From contig JAHLKG010000005.1 of the NCBI GenBank assembly GCA_025526995.1, positions 186,001 to 250,000 of the forward strand: a DNA stretch of 64,000 nucleotides, read 5' to 3'. The DNA comes from Powellomyces hirtus (lineage: Eukaryota; Chytridiomycota; Chytridiomycetes; Spizellomycetales; Powellomycetaceae). Numbering within the stretch: position 1 is the first letter of the stretch; every line of letters starts with the position of its first letter. The translations under genes and the position numbers were made by a program. A model generated the notes under the pieces. That model was not told the origin of the DNA and did no database searches. It was given only the letters and a program-made list of their open reading frames with translations. Shown here in pieces: positions 36,071-46,317 of this stretch.

Positions 36071-38080
36071 AAGCGCAAGGTCAGCCGCCGAAAATCAAAC
36101 GAACGAAATTCAAAGGAGCGTGCTCTAATACAACGCACAATGACTTGACCATGGTGAAGAACGTGTCTTCTAAGTGTGCAATCTCTCGAACGAAAGAACG
36201 GCGCTCCAACGCCCCTTTTTCCAATGAGCTGAACTGCATTTGAGTGACATCTTTCATTCGTTTCCCAAGCGCCCGAAGCGGCAAAATGATGAGGATGGAC
36301 GCTATCGCAATGACGCCTGCGACGCTGAGAGATATAATAAGGATCACGCCGCGGCAGATAGATTGGTCGATCGACTTGAAGAAATCGTCTCTTGGAAAAG
36401 CGACAATGAACGCGAAGGTGTTGCATTGTCCGGTTTGATCATGCGTGTTGCAATATAGCAGTGCTGCCCGTCGGCGAGCTTGGCTTTGTGAAGCTGTCCC
36501 GAGGGATGCCCATTCCAGTAATCCCGTTGATTGCACCACTGGGATCAAATCCTGAAGATATTTACTCATCATCGTTATGCGTCTCGATGGATTAACGGTA
36601 AAAACGTTGTCTAATTGAAGGTCCGGGTGGGGTTCAATAAAGGAAAACGCATTATGTCGAAAATGTCAGATCAAATGCTTGGCCATGAGGCCATATGACA
36701 TACGTAGTCTACCGTTAGTTGCGTCGTTTACGGCATGCGGGTCGGACGCGGCCAGCATCATTCCGTTCAGGGTGTCGAAAAAGAGGACCAGGCCATTTTC
36801 GGATGTGTCAGCAGAAAGGTATGGATTGACCGTCAAGTCCGCCGTGGAACCAACAGTGCATACGTGGCTCGGCTTTGTCGGATCGGTTGGGTTGTGGAAG
36901 AATATCGAGGCAAAGTTCCTAATCTAAACCAGCAGCTTGCCTTGTTGCCAGAAACATATCCCTGTTCGTCTCGTGCCAGAACGTGACCTTGTACTGACTG
37001 ATATACCAGACTCACCATTGCCCGTCGCCGTATTTGCGGTTGAAGTCTTGCAAAGAAGACCCCACGGGATCGGAGGAGTAGTTCATAGGCGGTGGGGGTG
37101 CGTCAAGCTGCGGACTTGGGCAGTTGTACCTCTGCGGATACTTTTGAACCATCATGAGCAGGTCAGTTGTCCAATCAAGGTATCCGAACTTGTAGAGTTT
37201 TCAAGGGTAGGGACCTTCCAAAAGCGTCCATCCAATCTTGATTGTCGTGGCATTTGGCAATGTCGGGTCGGCATGCACGGCACCAGGCTGTACGCCTTCA
37301 TAGCTGTGGCATGCAATACTAACAGAGTGAAACGTCACCAAGTTTTTGACGACATCCCTGTTCCGTTCACATACTGACGCGGCTATTTCCGGAAGCGAGC
37401 CAATCAAGTATGTACCGTCGGAAATGAAACTGGCCACGTCTGGCGTTTTTGTGTGAAGATCGTGGTTGGACGTTGTAAGCAACTTGATGACAGTCCAAGG
37501 GCCGCCCAGCTGGGCAGAGGCCTCTTCACATTTGCTCATGAGATTCTTCACATCGGCAAATGTTTTGCACACCGTGATATATCAAAGCACGAGGGTTGGT
37601 TCATTGGTCATGGCTGTAGAACGTTAGGAGTTCGCACCGGAGTCCTACATTCAGTATTGTGAGGGCGTCCTTTTCGATAGTATCATGCCGCATTTGTGAC
37701 AAACGTGTAGCCGGACTGTTCTTCCATCAAACCAGGTTAGGTACCATATCTACCTGGAAGCATAAGAATCTCTGACTCTAATCTCTTACCGGAACGACGA
37801 TAATCGCAATAATGCAAGTGAACAAAGTGATTAACAGAACAGGGAATGGGACTTGAAGTCCAAAGAGGCCTATCTTGACTCCCTTTTTGTTCGTTCGGGT
37901 ATTTGCCATGTCATGCGGACTCAAATCCATTGCGCCGACTGCTCCGATATCTTTGCGGGCTTCTTCGTCGTCCATGATGGCGGTTCCTCCAAGGGGCTGC
38001 GCCAAGGAGCTTCTTGGGTGATTTCCGCCCATTGCGTGCACTTGGTTTGATTTTCTGCGTCTTGAATATCTGCAAAAGAA
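36071..38080 (-). pseudogene. Decayed dCache-HAMP receptor (adenylate/guanylate cyclase-like), lacking its output domain
   Basis: Reading from the right, a cytosolic start and TM helix (VPFPVLLITLFTCIIAIIVV) end in a good donor near 37788. Extracellular dCache-like pieces follow: WFDGRTVRL, TVCKTFADVKNL, WTVIKLL, KFGYLDWTTDLLMM, ENGLVLFFDTLNGMMLA. Then come a second TM (VILIISLSVAGVIAIASILI) and a HAMP/signalling-helix segment ending HLEDTFFTMVK. Two TGA codons interrupt the frame, at 37584-37582 and 37203-37201, each flanked on both sides by continuous family-like sequence in the same frame. After HLEDTFFTMVK the sequence loses similarity, and no cyclase or kinase domain follows before the next gene. 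Receptors of this build in zoosporic fungi usually end in a class III cyclase. TGA is used as a normal stop elsewhere in the window, so reassignment is unlikely. Confidence 0.7.
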
Positions 38081-38675
38081 ACGCACCACAACTGGTATGT
38101 TTCTCAGTGTGTCAGGGTGGTGGGAGGCTCGCCCGGGGAATCGGAGTTGCGCCACACTTGCTTACCTCAGACATCTAACCGCCACGGTTCGAGATGTCAC
38201 ACAACATTTCACACTAAGATTTGTGTGACGGTTTGCGTGCAACGCGGAACCGAGAGTGCGGTACGTAGCGCGCACTTTCTGCCATCAAGGAAACCGTTTT
38301 TTCGCGCAAGTTGCACAGCGTGGGGCAAACGAGAAGGCGGCGCGGGACGACGAAACGAAACTGGATGTGAGCGAAAAGGACACAAAGCGACCAGCAGTTT
38401 GACGGAAAAGGAGAAACGAACGAAGGCGCACCTGTCTTGTCTCACGGATCTCACGCGAGCTGCAAAATTCATTCTCCCCACACCGCTTGCGCCTGCGCCG
38501 CTGCAACCGACCGCCCGCTGCCGGCCATCTACCCCCTGGTGCTCCTATCCTGTTATTCCAACACAACGCCCGGCGGACGTTTGTCACTCTTTCTCCCCAC
38601 TTTGCACATTCAGAACACATATATATACGACGATTGCTCGATTGCTCTCGCTTAAACTAGTTAACCTTCGCAACA
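38081..38675. promoter_or_regulatory. Upstream region of Pex30-like gene
   Basis: A 0.6-kb spacer between the start of the pseudogene (minus) and the Pex30-like gene (plus). A TATA-like CATATATATAC lies at about 38618-38628, some 50 bp before the ATG. No gene is recognised; open frames here are GC-driven and unlike any family. Confidence 0.45.
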
Positions 38676-41600
38676 ATGGCGACGATAGATACTCCGCCGC
38701 CTTCCCCCAAACCTGCGCAACTTCAGAAGAAGGTCATGGTCTCGTCCGGTGGTGCGCCGAAACCCCGCCCTGTGCCCATCGCCCACGACATCACCTCGTT
38801 GCTGTTGTCGCTTCAAGGACTTTTCCAGCGCCTCTCTCCCTATATCAGCCCCGCCGTCCACTGGCTGACGTTCATACTGACCTGGCAAAACAAATATCTT
38901 TCGGCATGTGTGGTCGCCGCGTATTGCGGGATAGTTTTTCTGGGCTGGGAGGCCGCTGTTCATCTTCCCTTCATGGCCGGCGTGGTCGGCCTCGGTTACT
39001 TGTATGCCAAGCGGCTCGGGCGAGGTGTCGGCACTCCGCAAGTGAACCCTCCACCACCCACCATCCCCCACCTCCTGCACACCCTCATATCCGTCTCGTC
39101 CCACCTCCACTCGTTGGCTGATGCTCTGGACAGCTTCGCCAGTCTGGTGACCTTTACCCGCAAATCGGAAACTGCCTCGCTTGCGTTCTTCAGAGCAGTC
39201 ATTGTCCTGTATGCCTGCATTGCCGCTACCATCTTCTGTATTGGTTTGCGTGCCGTTCTGATGATTGTTGGTGTGGTTGGACTATGCTGGGGAAGCGACT
39301 TTGCCCAGCTTGCCAAAGGAGTCGCGTTCATCAAAGTCCAGGAGATTAGCAAACAATTGGGCATGGATGTGCAGTGGGTCGATGAGGACGAGGACGAGGA
39401 TGTTGACGACAAGAAGAGTGCCATCGCCGAACAAGAAAAAGCAGAAGCCCTTCGACGTGGCAGTGAGGTCGCCGCGCGCCAGCTGATGGGCGTGCCAAAG
39501 GTTGGGACGCGGCCGAAACCCTCTGCCGCAAATGCAAAGGGAGCTCCGGTCAAGAAGGCCGTCAAGGCTGGCCCGAAGGCAGTGCCCGGAGCTCCGAAGC
39601 CACTGGTCGTCAAGAAACCTGTGGCAGCTCTGCCGGTTCTCGCCGAGACGGCTGCACCACAGGTGACTCCTACGACTGCCGAGCTGTCTGTTGTCCCTCC
39701 TGGCAAAAAGGTCGTCGAGAGCGCAAAGAGCACTTCCAGTCCCGTCGCTGCCACATCCGCCGAGGTACAAGAATCATCTGACAAGCAATCCGCGCAATCC
39801 GAGCAGGACCAACATCTTGCGCTGTTGGCCAGTGCCCCGCCCAAAACGGGCCCCACCGGACCCATCCCCGACGCCCCCGGACCCGAAATCAACCGCCCGA
39901 CATCCGCCACGAGTTCTGGCTCGTCCCCCGAGGATCAAGACCGGGTCCAGAGCCGACTTGCGCAGGTCGTTCGACAGCCCAGCCAGCCCTCGCCACCACC
40001 CACAACCGAACTCCCTCCAAACGAACGCGACATCGTAGCCGCCGAGCTGGACGAGCCGGATGAATCGAACGTCTCCGTAGACATGCATCCCGACTGGGCG
40101 CTCCCAACCGGCGAAGATGATGATGAAATTACGGATGACTTCCGCAAGGCCCTGGCCGGCAGTCTGTTGCGAAATGGAAAACTCGCCCCATTGACCTCTA
40201 TAGGCGAGGGCGAGCCCCTCGAAACCGACTACATGAAGATTGAGCTTGATCAAGCCACCGACGCCTTCCACCGGCAAATGATCAAGGAAGAGGAGGAGGA
40301 AGAAAACAGCGTGCTGGACCCGAATCACTACCTCCGCCGGCGACGGTCGACCGACAGTGATCTGACCATTGACGCGCTGGCCAGTTTCTCGGACCCGAGA
40401 CGATCGAGCTACAATACCAGCGGCGCACAAAACTTCTCGAACCTGAACAGGAAGAGCCGCACCATGTCCAACGCATCTACGTCGACGCGTTCGACCCTTA
40501 GTTCGGAAACAACTACGACCACCACATCATCGGTCGCTGGACCGGCAGGCCGCGCCAGAACCATGAGCGACGTGGACGCCAACCTCATGCGACAATACAG
40601 CATCACCGACCCAGTCCCTCCTGTCTCGGCCATCAACACATCCCCCTCGCCGCAAGGCTCATCCAGCCATTCTCCGCTCTCCCCAAGCTCATCCATGCAC
40701 TCATCCCGATCATCCATTCGCGGCTCGAACCGCAAACCACTCAACGTGGTGCTCAGCTTTGAGACGTATGAGAACCAAAGATGGTGGGTCGGAGTTGGGT
40801 GGGTACCGCATTTGCTCCCTACGGAACGCGGAGCTTGGACCGATGTGGCGGGCAGCCGCAATATGCCAAAAAGCAGTTTCGACCTCCCCGAGTTCCGCCG
40901 CGAGCAGCTGGAACAGATGAACCAGAAGGCCGACGACGACGCCAACAAGAAACCCGCGATCCTCCCCATCCCGGACCTCCCGCTCGACATGTCCTCCCAC
41001 CGCTACGCTTGGGACTGGGACGGACCCTGGCACATTGACATGTATGGGTCGTCCACCGGCACCACCGACGACGACGGATGGGAGTATGGCGACAATTTCT
41101 GGTCGGGCTGGAAGAAGCGAAAGACCCTGAAGCGTGTTGTCCGTCGACGCCGGTGGGTGCGGCTGGCCCGCCTGTACGAAGTCGGCCGTAAACGCAGCGT
41201 GACTTTTGGCGGCAGTTTTGTGTTTGAAAAGCAAGACCAGTTTGTGGGGATGGAGGGAGGAGAGTACCGCCAGTCGTTGCAGCAGCGGTACAGTCCCGAC
41301 CAGCGCGAATGGCCAGAAATTGATCAATCCGACATCGCCTCTTTTGATGACTCCCAATACGATCCCAACAGCGGCAGCTACGACAACTACCCGCAACATT
41401 ATAACAATAATAGCAGTCCCATGGACGAGTACGACGACGAAGACGACGGAACCCGAATCGAGTACCCTGACGAGGATGATGGCAACGGCGGCGAGGGTCT
41501 GTACGCGCAGGACAACTACACCACCCAACAGTACCGACCACAACAACAACAACAACAACAACAGTACAACCACTACCAACCGCCGCATCAGCCATACTAC

Positions 41601-41756
41601 GACGACGAGGAAGAGCAGTACCATCGATCTCTCACCGCCTCGCCAGAAGAGTCTTCACACCATCCCCGACGACGGGATACGGCACCCGCCCACCATTCCC
41701 CACGCCGTACGTCGGAACCGCAGAGACCGAATATGAACCGCGTTACCTCCATGTAG
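38676..41756 (+). CDS. Pex30/Pex24-type membrane protein with dysferlin domain
   Basis: Single exon, 1026 aa. Two clusters of hydrophobic segments (about 60-110 and 168-206) resemble the reticulon-like region of Pex23/Pex30-family proteins, which shape ER and control peroxisome budding. A dysferlin-type domain lies at about 690-850: VVLSFETYENQRWWVGVGW, then LPLDMSSHRYAWDWDGPWHID, DNFWSGWKKRK and the RRRRWVRLARLYEV strand, with the conserved tryptophans. Between them are a long Ala/Pro/Lys and Ser/Thr-rich linker; after it comes an acidic Tyr-rich tail with a polyglutamine run near 955-962. The protein is longer than yeast Pex30, mainly in linkers. The family assignment is firm for the dysferlin domain and likely for the membrane part; a TECPR1-like function is less likely because no beta-propeller is present. 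Confidence 0.85.
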   Translation: MATIDTPPPSPKPAQLQKKVMVSSGGAPKPRPVPIAHDITSLLLSLQGLFQRLSPYISPAVHWLTFILTWQNKYLSACVVAAYCGIVFLGWEAAVHLPFMAGVVGLGYLYAKRLGRGVGTPQVNPPPPTIPHLLHTLISVSSHLHSLADALDSFASLVTFTRKSETASLAFFRAVIVLYACIAATIFCIGLRAVLMIVGVVGLCWGSDFAQLAKGVAFIKVQEISKQLGMDVQWVDEDEDEDVDDKKSAIAEQEKAEALRRGSEVAARQLMGVPKVGTRPKPSAANAKGAPVKKAVKAGPKAVPGAPKPLVVKKPVAALPVLAETAAPQVTPTTAELSVVPPGKKVVESAKSTSSPVAATSAEVQESSDKQSAQSEQDQHLALLASAPPKTGPTGPIPDAPGPEINRPTSATSSGSSPEDQDRVQSRLAQVVRQPSQPSPPPTTELPPNERDIVAAELDEPDESNVSVDMHPDWALPTGEDDDEITDDFRKALAGSLLRNGKLAPLTSIGEGEPLETDYMKIELDQATDAFHRQMIKEEEEEENSVLDPNHYLRRRRSTDSDLTIDALASFSDPRRSSYNTSGAQNFSNLNRKSRTMSNASTSTRSTLSSETTTTTTSSVAGPAGRARTMSDVDANLMRQYSITDPVPPVSAINTSPSPQGSSSHSPLSPSSSMHSSRSSIRGSNRKPLNVVLSFETYENQRWWVGVGWVPHLLPTERGAWTDVAGSRNMPKSSFDLPEFRREQLEQMNQKADDDANKKPAILPIPDLPLDMSSHRYAWDWDGPWHIDMYGSSTGTTDDDGWEYGDNFWSGWKKRKTLKRVVRRRRWVRLARLYEVGRKRSVTFGGSFVFEKQDQFVGMEGGEYRQSLQQRYSPDQREWPEIDQSDIASFDDSQYDPNSGSYDNYPQHYNNNSSPMDEYDDEDDGTRIEYPDEDDGNGGEGLYAQDNYTTQQYRPQQQQQQQQYNHYQPPHQPYYDDEEEQYHRSLTASPEESSHHPRRRDTAPAHHSPRRTSEPQRPNMNRVTSM

Positions 41757-42484
41757 AAGGCCCACGACCTCATATAGCTAGCTCTCCCTTCTCCCTTTTC
41801 TCCTACATAGTTTTCCCTCCGTGGTTTGCACGTCTAGACAAGATCGCTCTTCTTCTCCCTACCGACTATCTGTTTTCGCATTCCTCATGGTGTTGACATT
41901 TACCGTTTCACTAGCCGCCCCAGTGTGCCAGCGTTTTGTCTTGTTTACAAATCTACATATTTTCTCTTTCTGAACATTCAAGCATTCCTGCTCCCTCACT
42001 TGGACATTAGAGCAAAACATTGTCTGCTGTGTGACAGGACAGCTGTGCCCGTTCTGGATAGGCTATCTCCCGCAGCAAAATTAAATAAATTATTCAAAAT
42101 ACTGAGCATTTTTCTATATCAATTCTTTCAAATTTTCGAAACAAAAAATTTGACTTGATTCGATATCAATTGTATTCTACTAGCCCCTGCTGTTGACATT
42201 TATTGTTGAGTATAGTGTAACTATAACCAAATAAAAACGGATCATCAATACTGAATTTCATTGGTTTCATGAATTTGTAGGAGTAGCTTGGTCTCTTGTG
42301 AGTGCATAGTTCAGGATGCGGTGGGGTGCCAGTCAAGCCAGGAGGCGTGCCACAGCAGTTATAAATAACAGTATATACAATTGAATGGATGACGGGAGTG
42401 ATTCAGGGGAATGACGTTGATTTTCTCTCAAATGAACAGTGACCAGTCGCCGGATGATCAGCCGACGGTGCAGATGAAGAGCTT
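41757..42484. other. Convergent 3' intergenic region
   Basis: About 0.7 kb of AT-rich sequence between two convergent genes (Pex30-like on plus, MPP10 on minus). It contains AATAAA-like A-rich tracts near 42080 and 42230 that could serve as polyadenylation signals. No gene is seen. Confidence 0.5.
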
Positions 42485-44668
42485 CTACAATCTCAAATTC
42501 TGGGACTTTTCGACCTTCTTGCTGTCGCCAATCTTTCCGCCCTTTTCGACCAGTGTCGCGCGCATGTTGTTTTTGCCAGCGATACTGCTCTTCTTGTTGT
42601 TCTCTCTGACATTGCTCATTCCCTTCTTCATTCTGGCATCGGCGACGATCGTCACGTTCTTTTGTCCCATGAGCTGTTTGAGCGCCGACTCCTTGGACAC
42701 GCGCGGTTTGCCCGTATCGTCGGTTTGGCCGTCAGCTGCGGTTCGAGGTCGCGCGGCCGCGACCGCATCGCGAAGGTCCTGTTTGGATTTCTTGACGCGG
42801 CCAGCGGATTTGCGGGATGCGTCGCGGAGTCGTTTCTTGTCGTTGGCGGTGAGTTCCGATTCGGATTTGAGAGCGGCGCGGGTGGATCCATTGCCGGCCG
42901 CGGTGTAGATATCGGAGGGGGCGGCGAGGGTAGACTGAGCCACGTGGGACGGGGTGACTTCCTCCATTTCGAGGGCGGGGATGTTGGGGAGGGCGACGAT
43001 TTCGAGGTCGGCGGTGGAAACGCCGGCGGGAGTAAAGTGCCAGTTTGACAAGGCGTCAAGGTCTCGGCAGAGCGTGTCGTACAATGAGTCGATTTCCGCC
43101 TGCTGTTTAGCGACTGCTTCGTCCTTTTCTGTCGTAGCTTTGCCGCCCGGGGTAGTGCGGCGGAGGTAATCGTCTTCGAGCACTTCGGCGAGACCCTTGG
43201 TTGATTTCGTGTCGTTGATTTCAGCTTTGCGGTTGGGGTCGTATTTGCGGTCTCGTGGGGGCGCCTTGCGCACTACGTCGTCAAACAGGCCGTCTTTGAT
43301 GCGTTGCTTGATCAGGTCCTCGAGGGTCGCGGTGATTTCTTCCGTGATTACGGGTACGGGTTTGGCGGCATGCTCGTAGTCAAGGTCTTCTTCCAGCAGC
43401 GAGTTCATGGGCCGCGCTTTGGTGCCGGCTTCTCCCTTCAGCGTCCATGATTTCTCGCCCAGCGCCTCGTTCTCTAATTGGGAGATCTGGGACGCCAGTC
43501 TTTGCTGCTGCTTTTCGAACCGCGACAGTTGTTCGCCGCCTTGATCCATTTCGTTGTTGTCATCATCATCAAGAAGATTGGCCACTCGGTCGGGATTGAT
43601 GCCTCCATCAAGGTCCATTTCTTCTTCTTCATCGGCGGAGGGAAGATCTGCCTCTTTGTCTTCCGTCTTTTTCTGTCCCCACAAAGGTGCATCGATCGGG
43701 TCGTCGCCATCGTTGTGTCCTCGGTCAAACTCTCTGTTCTGCTTCTTGCCAAACGAACGGACATTCCGAGGCCGTTCTGAAAATCCTTCGTGACGTTCAG
43801 GGTGATGTTCGCGAGGACCAAAGAAGTCCTCGTAGAGGATTTCGTTGGCATTGTCATCATCATTATCATCGTCCATGTCCAGACCCTCGCCGTTCATAAT
43901 GGCGTCGCCAAATGTGTACTCGTCTTCTTCCTCGTCATCGGATCCAGCATCAATGGGGCGCTCCGCCTTCTTCAGATCTCTCGACTCGCCGAAATCCGCA
44001 AACCGCTCCATCTCCTCCAATGAAAAGAAATCGTCGTCGACTTCAGACCGTTGCGTTGGAGCGTCTGTGGATCCCAGGATGCCTGTCTCGGCGTCCTCTT
44101 CTGCGTCAGATGCAGCGTTGCCGGATGCCTCACCAAGACCCTCATCCCATTCGTCTTCCTCATCGGCACCATCGGCAACGGGTTCTGCCTCACTTTCCTC
44201 GTCCTCCTGGTCTACGTCCATAACCTCGTCTTCTTCGTCAGAGCCCTCATCATCGCTCATCTCATCGAGCTCCATACCGTCCTCCCCGTCCATATCCATA
44301 GCATCGTCAGAGCCCGCCCGCATTTCCTCCTTTTCCTTATCGTCGTCAAGAACATGGTCGACCTTTTCAGCCAGGTACCCAACCATTGGCTGATTCTGCA
44401 ACTGCAGCTGTTCCCACACCTGCTCCGCATCAAACCCGTCCACAAGCAGCGCCTCCAGCGGAGAAAATTCCTTGGGAAACGGTTCCGAGTGCTTCGCAAC
44501 CTCATATAGCGACTGCGTTATCTTCAGGAAAGAGTCGGACAGCGCCGCATTGGGTCGCAGGAAAGCGTCGGGGCGGGAGAGAAGCGAGTCCAGAGATGCA
44601 CCGCCCAGCACCTCTTCCAGCTGCTGATGAAATGGCGACGGTGCCGTGGCGGTTCCGGAGACAGTCAT
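42485..44668 (-). CDS. MPP10: U3 snoRNP component Mpp10
   Basis: Single exon, 727 aa. Mpp10 is a scaffold of the small-subunit processome that works with Imp3/Imp4 in early 18S pre-rRNA cleavage in the nucleolus. The sequence shows the usual long acidic middle region (blocks of Asp/Glu with Met), the conserved DDNANEILYEDFFGPRE segment, a QISQLENEALGEKSWTLKGE block, LLEEDLDYEHAAKPVPVITE and IKQRIKDGLFDDVVRK, which form the Imp4/Imp3-binding C-terminal core, and a basic C-terminus with RVSKESALKQLMGQKNVT. Length is slightly above yeast Mpp10. The first ATG agrees with family N-termini. Confidence 0.95.
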   Translation of the reverse strand: MTVSGTATAPSPFHQQLEEVLGGASLDSLLSRPDAFLRPNAALSDSFLKITQSLYEVAKHSEPFPKEFSPLEALLVDGFDAEQVWEQLQLQNQPMVGYLAEKVDHVLDDDKEKEEMRAGSDDAMDMDGEDGMELDEMSDDEGSDEEDEVMDVDQEDEESEAEPVADGADEEDEWDEGLGEASGNAASDAEEDAETGILGSTDAPTQRSEVDDDFFSLEEMERFADFGESRDLKKAERPIDAGSDDEEEDEYTFGDAIMNGEGLDMDDDNDDDNANEILYEDFFGPREHHPERHEGFSERPRNVRSFGKKQNREFDRGHNDGDDPIDAPLWGQKKTEDKEADLPSADEEEEMDLDGGINPDRVANLLDDDDNNEMDQGGEQLSRFEKQQQRLASQISQLENEALGEKSWTLKGEAGTKARPMNSLLEEDLDYEHAAKPVPVITEEITATLEDLIKQRIKDGLFDDVVRKAPPRDRKYDPNRKAEINDTKSTKGLAEVLEDDYLRRTTPGGKATTEKDEAVAKQQAEIDSLYDTLCRDLDALSNWHFTPAGVSTADLEIVALPNIPALEMEEVTPSHVAQSTLAAPSDIYTAAGNGSTRAALKSESELTANDKKRLRDASRKSAGRVKKSKQDLRDAVAAARPRTAADGQTDDTGKPRVSKESALKQLMGQKNVTIVADARMKKGMSNVRENNKKSSIAGKNNMRATLVEKGGKIGDSKKVEKSQNLRL

Positions 44669-45055
44669 TGCCGGGAAGGTGTATGTCGGTGGGTGTGTAT
44701 GTGTGTTTGTATGAAGTTGTTAAGTTGACACGGACAAAACATGCACGGCAAAAAATATCGAAAATGAAATCTACACGAGACCCTACATCTAGGTCATTTC
44801 GAGCTCACAAGGCGTTATTTCTCAACTCAGCTGATAACGTAACGGCAAAAAAGAAGTTTTCCATAAGTATCCTATTTTGCACAAGCAGGCTGATAGTGTG
44901 CTTTGACGAGTATCGCAATCTCACGCTAAGAAATAATAATTTTCAATCATGTACAACGGGGATGGATGGAATGAAATCCTCTAAGAATGCATGCTAGGGT
45001 GACAAAACGAAAAAAAAAACATGATCTCTTTTCTGCCTGGTCTGTCTGCCTCTCT
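44669..45055. other. Short intergenic spacer
   Basis: About 390 bp between the MPP10 start and the eIF3h stop, both on the minus strand. It should contain the MPP10 promoter and the eIF3h 3' end. No gene or clear motif is seen. Confidence 0.4.
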
Positions 45056-46317
45056 CTACTGTTGGCTGACGGCAACTGCTTCCGGGCGCACGCTTTTGGC
45101 CAAGAACATTTTGGTAAGGCCGGGTCCCGCAAACTGGGTGATCTGTTTGCAATAAGTGTCAATCTGGTTGGTGATGATGAGGGATTCGAGACGGCTGGGC
45201 TCGTTGGCCAGGAGCTTTGTAAGTGCTGGGCTGGTGGGTTGCAGCTCGTCGTCGCCGTAGACTGGGTCGAGTCCTTGAGCGACGCGGGCTTGGTTATCGA
45301 ATCTCCGCTTGGCAACGGTCTGCTGAAGCTTTTGCTGCTCTTTTTGCAGGTTGCGCTGCCACCCTTGCCACCTCCACTGTTCCTGGCCATGTTCCTCGAC
45401 GGTCTCGCCAAGGTATTCCAGATGCTTCTCAAGGTATGTTTCTGAGCCAAGTTCGAGTTTGTCCAGGTTGGGTGCGAACGGGGACACGTCGGTGGGCACG
45501 CGCGGGGTAAAGGTGGAGGACGGGAGACTGAAGACGCTATCGAGCGAAGCGGGCAAGGAGATCTGCTCGTCCAGTTCGTGCAATAGGGCGGTGAGAATGT
45601 GCGAGTTGTGAATTTTGATGGGGAGGGATTCAAAGATGGAGGTAGGGGTGAGCTTGTTGGCGACAAGGCTCTCCATGGTGAACTTGCGCGTCTGGTAGAT
45701 GTCCATAAACCCATCGCTCAAACGCAGAGCACGCAGAGATAGGTTGCCCTAGACACGAAGAATGAAGTGAAATATGTTGAGCCTAAATGTTGACTTGTCG
45801 CCTGCAATCTTGTCTTCGTCGCACATCGGTATTGCAGCCTCACCTGAGTAGTCCGAGTGGGGTCGTAGACAATTACGACGCTCTGGGCAAAGGTCTTCTG
45901 GTAGTTGTACTGAGTCTCAATAAGGGACTGGTTCCAGAAGGAGCCGAGGTGAGTGGACTGGTACCATCCGACGGTGTTGGCATCATAGTTAAGTTTGCGA
46001 AGACATCTCAGCATCTGCAATTGGTACTCAGCGCCGTCCATGTCGTCCTGGCCTTCGTCGTCGTGGGATTTGGAAGTGAAGGGGAAGCAGTTGGTGACTT
46101 CAAGGGAGCCGGCGACGTCGATTCCGAGCAGCTGCCCGGTGGCAATGACGGGAGCATGTTCGCGGCAGTGCTTGAGGATCTTGACCACGACCAGGGCATC
46201 CAGTTGCACCTCGTAAAGCGGCTTTGATTCGAGGAGAGCGGGATCCAAGCCCTCGAGGTTGATGGCATCGGCCGGGTCCTTGCGCACGGCGGCGGCGGCG
46301 TTGAGTGTCGTCGACAT
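45056..46317 (-). CDS. EIF3H: Translation initiation factor eIF3 subunit h
   Basis: Two exons, 46317-45844 and 45748-45056 (1167 nt, 388 aa). eIF3h is a non-core subunit of eIF3 on the 40S ribosome. An MPN domain starts with YEVQLDALVVVKILKHCREH and continues through ATGQLLGIDVAGSLEVTNCFPF and NTVGWYQSTHLGSFWNQSLIETQ to VVIVYDPTRTTQ. It lacks the JAMM zinc ligands, as expected for eIF3h. The C-terminal half has the family's SLRALRLSDGFM block, ELPIKIHNSHIL-like strand (seen as LPIKIHNSHIL) and a long helix (NLQKEQQKLQQTVAKRR). Many fungi such as Saccharomyces lost this subunit, so its presence marks a complete eIF3. The start MSTTLNAAAAV was chosen as the ATG nearest the MPN domain. Confidence 0.95.

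Noticed and set aside
37582..37584. TGA read as a sense codon (alternative genetic code)
   Set aside because: TGA ends several intact genes in the window (for example the Rdx, PHD-SET, kinesin and histidine kinase genes), so the TGAs here are more simply disabling mutations.
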